64,000 nt of DNA, taken from NCBI GenBank assembly GCA_015350385.1, contig WNKI01000001.1:7027204-7091203 (forward strand). Reading direction: 5' to 3'. The stretch comes from Aculops lycopersici (Eukaryota; Arthropoda; Arachnida; Trombidiformes; Eriophyidae). A model generated the notes under the pieces. It saw only the letters and a list, made by a program, of their open reading frames with translations. It was not told the DNA's origin and did not search any database. This document shows positions 40,752 through 51,816 of this stretch, in pieces; the first letter of the stretch is position 1, and the number at the start of each line of letters is the position of its first letter. The translations under genes and the position numbers were made by a program.

Positions 40752-40797
<46 letters not shown>
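40752..40797. repeat. (GT)n microsatellite
   Basis: About 23 perfect GT units, the longest GT run in the window; Z-DNA prone. Confidence 0.97.
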
Positions 40798-40798
<1 letters not shown>

Positions 40799-43700
40799 TT
40801 TGTAACGCTACGATGCTATCGGTGTTGCTGCTGATTACATTTACTTCGGCTCACACATACAAATAGCCGGCGGCAGCGGCCACAATAATGGCAATGAAAC
40901 AGGGGCAACGACACATTATCTTGCTCTCAATTCCATCCTTATGTATCAACGACTCACTACCCACGATCGGCGAGAGCCAAAAATAACAAACAACACGCCG
41001 AAGTCCGACGAGTAGCTAATTTGCTTTGAGACGAGCCTAGCATCGATTGAGCAAGTGAGTGAAAGTTGGCTTAGAGCGAGGAGGCTGGCAACACTGCGAT
41101 GCTCCAACTCTCGCTTGGTCCCTCGAGAGTGGAGATATGAGCCTCGAGGTGGCACTTTGAATGGCATGGAATGGATTTTTGCACATGAATGCGATTAGAG
41201 TAGCTTTCCTGACAACAGATCTGCCGCTGCTATTAAAGTGGCGCCAGTGGAGACACATCGGCCGCTCAGATTTCACAAACAAGTGACAGGCTGGCTCGCA
41301 AACAGGAAGTGGCCGCTAACTTGCTCACTCGCAGCGTCGTACAAGCAGCGGCGTCCGCTATAAATTTAAAACGCTAGCTCCGGGAACCAAAACAGGGCAC
41401 CATTCGTGGCGGAGCGAGATGGTGTGCCTGTTTGCTCTTTTGCTTTCCCTCGGTGGTTGTCACGCTTCTGGTTGCTCCTCTGTCCCATTGGCCAAGCCAC
41501 TAAACTCGGCGAGCAGCAAGCGCGTGAATTTTTCCACCTCGAGCAGCTGAACACAAGTGCTGGCCATAAGGGAAGACGATAGACTCTTGGCGAGGCGACG
41601 AAAGGCGAGCAAGCGAGTGAGCGAGTTGCCCAACTAAATGGCCACTTTTGTTGCCTGGCAGCGACTCCATTAAGTTGAGTTTGCTGGCTCACGTTAGACT
41701 CAACCCCAACTAAACTTTCCACTCAAGCAGCAACCAAACTTTAAACTCTCAACTCTAACCAAACACCACCAACAAACTCTCGAACACCAACCGGATTCAA
41801 TTTTGAAAACCCATCATGGGACTCGTCGGTGTCGCTCGAGTTGCGGCTCGCTGCAACCAGATTGGCTGGCGCCTTGGTAGTCGTCATCGTGGTGGTCGCT
41901 GATGAAGCGGCGAGAAGGCAAGCAAGAGGTGAGTCGATGGGCGCGCTTGATAAGTTTAGCTTGAGGAGCAGGCGCGCTGTTGTTGTAGTCACTGCTGCTT
42001 TTGGGCGTGTAAACGACCGACTCATCGGTCTTGCCACTTTGGTCTGAGCGACTTTTTCTCGCCGCACTCGTGGGCCAGCCAACCGCCGAAGTCTCCCGGC
42101 AGCGAGAGTAAAGTGGCACTCGTCTTGGTTTTGGGTGCGGCGCTTTGCTATTGCCATTTGCAGTCGTACAGCCAGGCTGTAGCAGCGAGGGAGAAAATCA
42201 AAGCCACCAAGCGATCGTCTCTCTCTCTCTCCCTCTTCGGCGGCATCTACGTTCTCGCTCGTGGCAGTTGCTACCATTGCCCGCACCACCGGAAGTCTCG
42301 AATGCTCATAGACACAACCACCGGCACGAGTGGCCGACGAGCGGCAGGAGTTCATCCATCTCCCTCGTGATCGCAGTCGTGGTGGTGGTGGTTCTCGTGG
42401 TCGTAGTTGTCGCGCTGGCTGCACGACGCGGAGCACAATCGTTTCGCTGCCCGCGGTCTTGGCGACGGCCTCTTGTGCCATTCAATGATCATCATAATTT
42501 AATCATAATTTAGCCTGAGAGAGTTTGCCGCGGCTCCGGCGCTTGTTCATTTGCTCCACTCTCACTTACATAGAGTCGATGGTTGTTGCTCGGCTCGAGG
42601 ATGGTCGTCATGGTGTCACAGCAGCAGCAGTCGCCGTGCGATGTCATCCTGTCTACTCCAGGCGTCCGGCGCCTGGTGCCGAGATAAGATAACTCAACAA
42701 GCTTTTGGGCGGCTTTTGGGTTGGTGGTAGTTTTAGTGGACAAAGCTATGGCAAGATAACGAAACTAAAGCAATCGTTGCCAGCCAGTGGTGGCAAACGT
42801 GTCAACTCTTGTGGCCTGCCGACGGTAGCTCGAGCTTGTTCCGGTTTCATTTGGCGTGGAATCATTCTGTTTCATTTCATCTCGCTTGAACCAAAATTTG
42901 CTGGCCCCAAACTTGACTCAAGGAAAGAGTCAAGGGAAGAGTTGAGCTCCTATGAGTTGCTATGACCACTGGCAGCTGCAGCTCTACCGCCGCCAAAACT
43001 CTGACTTGAGAATCGTTGCTAAGCTTTTGGGTCAACTCTCTCCTCTATGCTAAAGAGAGGGGCTAAAGCCACCGCTTTCCATGGAGAAGGAGGCTAAAAA
43101 CTTAAATCCAATCGAATTAGAGGCAAACTAATGGCCAGTGGCTCGTTGAGTAGTAGTGACGCAATAGGCATTTGCGACACCACAGAGCAACAGCAACAGA
43201 AAAGGAGATACTTGAGGCGAGGAGCGATGGTTGCCGCGCTGGCAAGTGACTCGATTGGGAGCATCCCGAGTGGCTGCGGTTTGCTTGGTGTCTCGATTTC
43301 CTACTCTGCCTTTTTCTAGCGGTGGGCCAGCAAACGTAACCACCGACTGCTCTGCTCCCCTCTTGCAGCGGCGCCACTAACACGCCCAGCAGCCTGAGAT
43401 AAGCCACCTTGCGATCCTCGAGAGGCTTCCGAGTGGATGGCCGTCTGGCTTGCAGGCGAGCAATTGGCGGCGATTGGTTGCGAGTCGCGATTTACGAGAC
43501 ACAAGTCACTAGTTGCAACTTGCAAAAGAGCCACTCGATTGGCTGCCCGTTTAACCGCTCGCTGCCGACGGCCAACCACCACTTGCCAACTGATCTGGTA
43601 AGCCGACGGGCGGCGAGTTTAAATCTCCTCTCTCTCTCTCTTGCCTTGCCAATTCTCTCTTTGCTCTACCGAGTGGTGAAACCTTCCTTAGAAGAGGAAG

Positions 43701-44811
43701 AGGAACCACCACGGTGAGGATGCTATGATGTAACGCACACAATGAGACTTGAGGACGGAGATTTGGCGGCAAGTGACACTCTCCGCTTGGCTCACGACAA
43801 AACGCCACAGCACCAGTAGCTCTCTTGCCCTCGACTTAAGTTTAGGTCGTTGTCGCTCGCTGGCTCGTTGTTATTTCCTAAGAGGGGGTCAGGATGCCAG
43901 CAAGAATGGGAATCTAAATCGGAACTAGACTATTTATAGTATACTCTCTACAGAGGAAGAGGGAGGGAGAAATAGCAGCGGCAGTAGCAAGCGGAAGTCC
44001 CGAATTAGTCACTTCGCTAGTCGAATCTAGACTCCAGACTTCAAACTCAAATCTGAATCGAGTGAACGATCGATTGTAGTGATCGTTTTTTAGCTGTTCC
44101 CTCTCTGGCTTAGTTTCTCTGCGCTCTCTCTCTCTCTCTCTCTATGTTTTATGTCTCGCTGCACTAGAGTACGCACTTCCCACTTCCGGCCCTCGAGAGT
44201 TGAGCGACCTTCAGAGTGGCCGCGACATCAATGGAGGGTGTCGCATTGTTGTTAATTCTGTTGCTGATGCTTCTGGGAGCCACTTGATTGGCGCCCAAAA
44301 GTCTCACGCTCTGACCTCGAGCTTCTGTTGCGATCCCATCAACTCAAACAGCAATGAGAGAGGGAGAGTATTGGCCAAGTCGCTGTATAAACGTTGAGTT
44401 GGTTGTTGGCCAACCACCAGCTAGCGAGTGAATGGTAGCAGGAACTATGCAAAGAGCCAGTCGAGAGAAAGAGAGAGAGAGAGTGGAATGAGGAAAGAGC
44501 AAGAGGCAGCCAGCGAGCGAGCGGGAAATGAGCTCGTCTATTTGGGCTAACTAGTTAAGAGAGCAGCGTACCATTTCAACTCGCGTCACGTAATTTCGCT
44601 CACTTCCGGCGCGCGTCGTTGAGTTAACTGCTAAGCTCTTCAAGTTGTTGTTGTTGTTGTTGTTGTATAATAAAAACTTGGCTTTAGTTTCACACACAAA
44701 TCTAACACACTTGCTGTTGATGCGCTTCCCCATTTCGTTCACTGCATCCCTCGTTTTCGGTCCTTCAAGTTAGGTAGTCTGCTAGTGAACCTAAGAGTAG
44801 AATGAGAATGA

Positions 44812-44848
44812 GAGTCTGTGGCAAAAGTGAAACATTTGCCACAGACTC
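44812..44848. repeat. Perfect 14-base inverted repeat, 9-base loop
   Basis: Left arm 44812-44825 (GAGTCTGTGGCAAA) is exactly complementary to 44835-44848. Confidence 0.95.
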
Positions 44849-46984
44849 GCCCCATTTGCAAGGCGTATCTTTATACGCTCGCTTCGTTTGACGGCAAATG
44901 TGGCAATAGATACCACAATAGCCTATCATTTCCACTTCCTGTACACACAACACACAGCTTACTCAGGCACACAAAACTAGCTTGCCACTTTGCGCCACCT
45001 GTGGACTCAACGACGACGCCGACTTGACTCTCACCGTTGCAACTTCTCCTGCTACTTACACTATTGCTACTGCACTTACCAGCTCTTGTTTCTGTTTTCG
45101 GTTGTTGCAGTGGTTGCTGCGCTTGCTGTTGTCGTTTCGATTTCTTGAGTGATAATGATGAGCTTGTGGTCGCGGAAAGAGTGGAGCTTCTTGAGTTTGG
45201 TGGCCAATTATAATAGTAGCTCGCCAGATTGAATTGCATTCTCGCCTACTTTGCGCTCCCAATGGGTCGTTGCTTTAGTTTTGCAGCTCAAGCAGTATTA
45301 GCTTTTTCCCAAGTAGGAGCCAGTATTTCAACGAGGCACCAGCTAGTCGCGCTGCGCTCTCCTCAATCTTTCCCCTTAGCTCTCTGTTTTTTCCTCCCCT
45401 CCTTTTTGCTCCTCAGTGAGTCTCTTGCTCGGCACTTGATTGCATCGGTCGGTTGCCCTTTAGTTTCCTTCCCAGATGTAAGTCTACTCTAAAGGTAATA
45501 TTAGTTTTACTTTCCGCTTTGGCTTCGGTCTAGCAACACTGCTTCCGCCGCTGTGTTTGAGTATTCAAGGGATGAGATGGGTTCTTTTCTATTGTTAGCA
45601 TTGGGCTTCTTCACTCCAAGAGTTCAAAGAGAATCAAGGTCAATTTCAGGAGAACTTTTCAGTACCAAGTTAAGAGAAAGAAAGAAAAATGTAATCGTTT
45701 TGTTTCTAAAGACTAAAACGAGGGAAGCAAACGGATGCAACCTGTTCGAGTGAACTGAGTAACGCGCTCAAAAAGAGCAGTAAAACCACTTGCCTCCTAA
45801 AAAATGAGCACTTGGCTTCCAATTTCTCCCGCTGTCGCTGCTCCCGCCGCCGTAACTTAGGTCACATAAGAAGAGGCGAGCTGCACAGCGAGAAACAAAC
45901 GAGTTGTAGCCTAAATGTGGCAAATTGTGGCTATTAAATGGAAACCGAACTCGAGCTTAGAGCTCAGTGAAATGTTCTGTTAGCCACAAAGGAGCCGCTG
46001 GCTCGGTGACGAGCTTTTGTTGTGACGACGACCAATGCCACGACCACTACCACCACCAGCTCGACGAGATGATAGCAATTGCGTGATGGGAATTAGAATT
46101 GTCGCTAGCTCGCTCTGTCGGTGGTTGCCTATTGCTAGGTCTGTCTCAGTCTCTGTTTCGCTTTGGCGTTTTAGTATGAGCATGAAGAGCAACTACCAAC
46201 AACAACAACAACGAGGAGAAAGAAAGTGAAGAAGATCCTCACGTGGATCTAAGGACCATTTTTAAAGTGGTAATCGTTCTCGGGCTCACATTGTCTAGGT
46301 TGAGCGACTTGCTTGCCCACGGAAGCCACATTCTGGCGCTAGTTGGAATAAACTGCGAGCCGCGAAGGCGACAGGAAGTAGAGGCGGCACCAGATGAGTT
46401 TAAGTGGACTTTTGTCGGTGACGGTGGCGCTAAAGTTGGAGTCGAAATTGGAGGTAGCCCGACTTAAGGAGTAGCGTCAATTCTGTGGCAGCTACCACTA
46501 CCACCACCAAAGCCAATGGATAAATCGTCGACGCTGTCGCCGGGGACGTCGTTTTCTCCGACGGCCAGATCGCAGTGTCAATTCCAACCAGCAGCGAAGC
46601 AACACTGCCTGCCGCTTGCTTGGGATGGAGGAAAGCTGGAAGAAGATGAGATAGAAGTTCACTGCAATTTTCGATGATATATTACGAAGAATTGAGATGA
46701 TTTAATGTAGTAATAATAATAGAACGAGCAAGCTAGCTAGCCAGCGAGCTTGACGACCGACTGGCTAGCTCTCTGGATAAACGGTGTGTGCGAATGGAAA
46801 AACTAAGCGGCCAAGTTGGTGACGTTCATTCGTTCATTGGTCAGTGTAGGTCACACAGTTGTGTGGGCGATAGCCACACGAACACATGCACATGCACACG
46901 AGCACACACAAGTAAGCCATAGACTAACACACAAAATCTCGTTTCTGTGTGCGCCTCCGTGTTTGGGCCTGTCGCTGTGTGTGA

Positions 46985-47040
46985 ACGACGGGCGGAGGGG
47001 ACCTAGCGACGAACGTCGCTAGGTCCCCTCCACCCGTCGT
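46985..47040. repeat. 26-base near-perfect inverted repeat, 4-base loop
   Basis: Left arm 46985-47010 and right arm 47015-47040 are complementary at 25 of 26 positions around the loop GAAC; a single transition separates the arms. GC-rich and very stable as a hairpin. Confidence 0.97.
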
Positions 47041-47498
47041 AGGCGTTCTCTGAGTATTTGACCACTTTCGGCCACAGGCAAAATATATCAAATCTCGAGA
47101 TCAAATTTTCCCTTCAAGTGTCATGTTAGCCCACTGATTTAGTTCAGTTCAGCTTGAAATGATGAAAATTTCTACACAAAATCCCGAAATTTTAGCCGAC
47201 CAAACTCCCCGGTTGCGCCCTCGACGTCAGCGGGTCGCTGCCAGTCGGCCGACGTCCAGCTGGTCGGTCCGCCAAATGAACAAACGAATAGATGGATAGA
47301 CAGACATAGGGAAGGACAAGCTGACAGACAGTTTCGCTAGTTTTGGCCGTCATATCGCATCACACGAGCATCCAAGTGAGTTGAGTGTGTGCAAGTGGCC
47401 CATAGTTTAAACTTCACGTTGAGGGTTCAGTCGCCTCGACGGTACCCATTTTCACTAACTTGCTCTCTCGTGATTCGGGCGGCCTGTTATTTCGCACC

Positions 47499-47500
<2 letters not shown>

Positions 47501-47546
<46 letters not shown>
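47501..47546. repeat. (GA)n microsatellite
   Basis: Twenty-three perfect GA units, followed by a short ACACTAC/CGTAC low-complexity stretch. Confidence 0.97.
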
Positions 47547-47548
<2 letters not shown>

Positions 47549-49671
47549 ACACACTACACTACACGTACAGTGACTACTCCTACTCTGGCCAGCTATCTAC
47601 CACTTGAGCCTCTTACCCGAGAGATTCGTAAAGCAAAAGTTGTCGGCAAATTTGCCAAGCGTAAAATCAAAGCGAAGACCTTAGTGAGATCTTCGAAACG
47701 AGGAGAAACGGCAGCTTCGACTCAACGGAGACGACAACAACAAACACCACAACGACGACTTACGACGAGGCGCCCAAGACACAGAGACAAAGAGCGCGCC
47801 ACTTTTGAGCCACTCTTATCTCAAAACTATTTCCTCCACTCCCACTCCTACTGCTTGCCATTTGAGGCGACAGCAGCGGTGGTGGTGGTGGCGAAACTGT
47901 AGCCGCCTTTCGGTGGGGAGCGTCACTCTTACCTTAGCGACTGGAGCCAAAACCCACAATCAATTTAGGTTTCATGTCGCCGACCTCGAGAAGGCGAGCG
48001 TGAGCCGCGAGAATCTCGTGGGCAAAAATTTTGTATTATAGCTTCTCTTTGGGCTTCTCCTCTTAAAAATCTCGATTCCGGCTCTCGAATCTCAATCGAA
48101 ACCAACAGGAAGGGGGCAAACGAGGCGAACAACTAGCAGACTAATCGGTCGACCATCCAGCTAGCCCAATCTTGGCGCAGCCCACGAAGCGTGAGATGTC
48201 AGGCTATCATTATTGGAAAAGCTTATTGCGGCCTTCATGGTTTCAATTCGAGTTGCTTGGGGACGGGGGAGTTGGGCACTACTTTTCCTCTCCTAAGGCC
48301 ACTGCCCTTTTCATACAAACACACAAATAGCCGAGCACAAATTGGTGCTCGGCAATCTAGCCAAACTAAACTTAACTTAACTTAGCTCCTTCTTCTTCTC
48401 CTCTTTTTCCTCTCTTGCTTCTCCTCGCGAGAGATTGAATTGCCGCTTCTTCAAGTTAATCTCTCTGGTCCCACCATTTAGTACCTTGATACCGTAATAG
48501 CTTAACTGCAGCCTGCAACCTGTGGCAGACTAATTGATCAAGCGGCCAGCGGAAGTGTCAACTCACGGGCGCCATACTAACTGCTCCCCTAGCGTACACT
48601 CTGTGACCCTTGCAGGTGGCTGGTCTTTAGTTAGTAGGGGCTGCGGGGGCGACACCGTTGGCCGTTGAATAAACATAAACAATCGCCTCTTGAGTCGAGT
48701 CATGGGTATTGGTGGAACCGATATGTTGGTTGCCCTAGTGAGCTCATTACATGTCAGAAGGCTTAAATGGGAGCATACTTGGATCGAGAGTTCAGGTGCC
48801 ACTACTAGCGGCGGCCATCCATCAATGATGCTAATGAACCAACTCGTCTCATGACTTTCTCGCGCTTTGCTCTATCCAGGTTCCCAAGTTAGAGTTGAGC
48901 ATGAGTTTACCTTGGCTCGAGCTTTACTGGTCGCCAGTGGGGCAAAAGTAAAATGCAATACAATGACCTTATTGAAAGTCCCTCAGCAAGAGGCCAAAAC
49001 CTTCTACTGCCCCTCTGTTGTGGGAACCACAAGATGTAAGAGGATCTAGACGAAATCGCTACCGGAAACTTGGTCTGCCTGACTGGCTAGGGGGCGGAAG
49101 TGGGCTCTTTTTAGTACAAGTTTAGACTGCTCTAGTGGTGCCGCCGTTGCTGCCAGATTGGAGAAGACAGGCTAGTAGCGAGCTAGAAAACAACTACATT
49201 CGGTGCAACATATACATCTCCGCACAACGAGAACAAGGAACCAACTGGTTGTCTGCAGACTGTTTACATAGGAGCAACGAGCTAGAGGTGAAGAGTAGCG
49301 ACGAGAACTCACAAAGGCCAAGTGGAGAGGACTACGAGCTAATGGCATGGCGCGAGGTGATGAGAGGCGAAAGTGCAACTAGCACTAGTGGTTTTGGTGG
49401 TGGTGGTGGTGTTCAATTCTTATCAATCGACAGGCGGCAGGCGTTAGAATTTAAGGCTAGAGGCAGCACCAGAGACTAACTCTGATTGAGCACCGACTGT
49501 TTCCCCACAAGCGCCGCTGCCATTTGCCTTGTTACTCCCAATTTCAAGCGCCGACACCACTAGGCAAGCGGCCACCACCTGCAGTCAAGTGGTCCGCGAA
49601 CGTCGATCGAATGCCAGCGAGCTGGTTAGTGAGTTTTGTTCTGGCCTCGCTCTGCTCCACTGGCGGACTCG

Positions 49672-49710
49672 ACTAGTTTCATGTTGGCGGCTTGCCAACA
49701 TGAAACTAGT
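49672..49710. repeat. Perfect 17-base inverted repeat, 5-base loop
   Basis: ACTAGTTTCATGTTGGC (49672-49688) is exactly complementary to 49694-49710 around GGCTT. Confidence 0.97.
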
Positions 49711-50654
49711 GGTGGTGGTGGTCGCGGTTTCATTTGCAGTTGTACATTTAGCAAACATTACGCTACTGCTCCCGCTTTTCTGGTGCGTGTGTTGTAGTTT
49801 CTGCTTGGTTAGCTTTAGCCTTAGCGGCGGCGGAGGAGGCTGAATCCAATCGGCTCTTTCGAGGAACTAAGGACTCCAGTGGCGAGTTAGAGGCGACTAT
49901 GACTGCGTAGTCATGATAAGCTTCCACAGTCACAACCACCGAGCGAGTTTTGCCGCGAGCTAGCTAGCCAGTCGCCAAGCTCGCCCACTGCGACACACGC
50001 ACCACACTCTTCACTTCTCGCTTATCGAGGCGCCGAATTTGGTGGCGGTGGGCCCCAGTAGTTGGCTAGATCAAACCAACACTCGACGTCCAGGCGCGTC
50101 GGTCCAGTTAGTGAGAGCTTCTACAATGTTCGAAATCTATTGCAAAACACGCTGCGACCACTCAGATCTAGCTCGTGGCCCTCGTACCTCGGTAACTGGG
50201 CTCACTTTTCGTGTTCATGAATTTGCCAGCAGATAATGTGCGCAAATGTGTTGGTTTGCTTATTTGGTGCTCGCAAGCTGACTGGCTGGCTGGCTGGCTA
50301 GCAAACTGGTAGACTGGCAAAGGAAATGGCAAACACCCGAGCGGAACTGACTAGTGTCTTGTGAGCGTGTGTGTACTTTCGCCATATAAACTCGTAGTCG
50401 GTGGCGCCTCGTTGTCATGCATCGCCTCCTCTTCCAGTTAGATTGATGGCAAGCTAGCGGCGAGCCAACGGAAGTGCCACTATGCAAAGCAAATGATCAA
50501 CTGATCATTAGTAAATTAAAACTTCTCGCCCTCTCACTTCTCCGCTTGCTTGTCAGTGCGATAGTGGCGGAGGCTCATTCATTTACTATGACAAACTACT
50601 ACAGTTGCCAGCAACCAACTCTATTGGGCCAACTGAGAAAATCTGTCTGTATCT

Positions 50655-50683
50655 AATATATGCTGTATCTAACAGCATATATT
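50655..50683. repeat. Perfect 12-base inverted repeat, 5-base loop
   Basis: AATATATGCTGT (50655-50666) pairs with ACAGCATATATT (50672-50683). Confidence 0.9.
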
Positions 50684-51002
50684 TGAGCTTGTAAGCCGAT
50701 ATCACCACTCTGTCAACTCAAAGCTCGAGGAGCGGGTAGTTATCGCGGTGACCACATCTTGCTGCCACCATGTTTACACTATACTAAACTCGCAGGATCC
50801 AAGGGATTCCATCATTCAAATGGATCTGGGGACATCCATTATCACTCCTAGGGGCAACAGCGAAAACGAGTGTCAAGTTGTTAGCCGACTAAACTAGTTC
50901 CAAGTTTTATGCAGCGATGTCATCCATACTCAACACAATTGATTTAAAGGCAAACACCAGCACTCGTTTAGCAAGAAACCGAGAGGACCTGTGAATCGGA
51001 AA

Positions 51003-51037
51003 ATGGTCACAATGGTCGCAACGAGCATTGTGACCAT
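51003..51037. repeat. Perfect 12-base inverted repeat, 11-base loop
   Basis: ATGGTCACAATG (51003-51014) pairs with CATTGTGACCAT (51026-51037). Confidence 0.9.
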
Positions 51038-51448
51038 CGTCTTGAGGTGGAGCATTGTTGTTGAATGGTGGACTAAATAATGGTGTCCCCTTCACCTACA
51101 ATGCGCAATCGGTCATCTTGTCTAGCTTGCCACCCACTCACCCACCTACAGCGCTTAAATAGTGGTAACACTACCTCTAGTTCAGACACATGGCAAATGT
51201 AATCGCATTAACGCCGGAACCTGAGCTTATCCGCCCACAAGTCGGCAAGCTATCTAGTGTAGTGTGTTAGAGTATACTGAAGTCTAGTTTGCCTGCCGGT
51301 TTTCCTGTAGGTTTACCTTCATGGCTTGCCAGTTTCGGGGAGATCAAAGCAAAGCTGGCCTCTTTGGTTTTGAATTGTCACAAAATCGACAATGACACCG
51401 ACACCAAAGCGACGGGAAAAAATCCTCGCCATTGTCGACTGAAGGCAG

Positions 51449-51450
<2 letters not shown>

Positions 51451-51504
<54 letters not shown>

Positions 51505-51816
51505 NNNNNNNNNNNNNNNNNNNNNNNNNNNNNNNNNNNNNNNNNNNNNNNNNNNNNNNNNNNNNNNNNNNNNNNNNNNNNNNNNNNNNNNNNNNNNNNN
51601 NNNNNNNNNNNNNNNNNNNNNNNNNNNNNNNNNNNNNNNNNNNNNNNNNNNNNNNNNNNNNNNNNNNNNNNNNNNNNNNNNNNNNNNNNNNNNNNNNNNN
51701 NNNNNNNNNNNNNNNNNNNNNNNNNNNNNNNNNNNNNNNNNNNNNNNNNNNNNNNNNNNNNNNNNNNNNNNNNNNNNNNNNNNNNNNNNNNNNNNNNNNN
51801 NNNGAGAGAGAGAGAG
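51451..51816. repeat. (GA)n microsatellite interrupted by an assembly gap
   Basis: GA units run from about 51451 to 51504, then 299 N (51505-51803), then GA resumes to about 51816. The gap lies wholly inside the repeat, so its size is an estimate and any open frame across it is meaningless. Confidence 0.97.

Larger units (their letters stand above)
40798..47500. other. Non-coding, third part of the gene desert
   Basis: No gene is recognised. It contains the longest open frame of the desert (41741-42481, minus, 246 codons, low-complexity), CT (44124-44143) and TTG (44644-44666) runs, and inverted repeats at 44812-44848 and 46985-47040. Confidence 0.6.
47547..51450. other. Non-coding, fourth part of the gene desert
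   Basis: No gene is recognised. Inverted repeats lie at 49672-49710, 50655-50683 and 51003-51037. Short frames lack domains. Confidence 0.6.
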
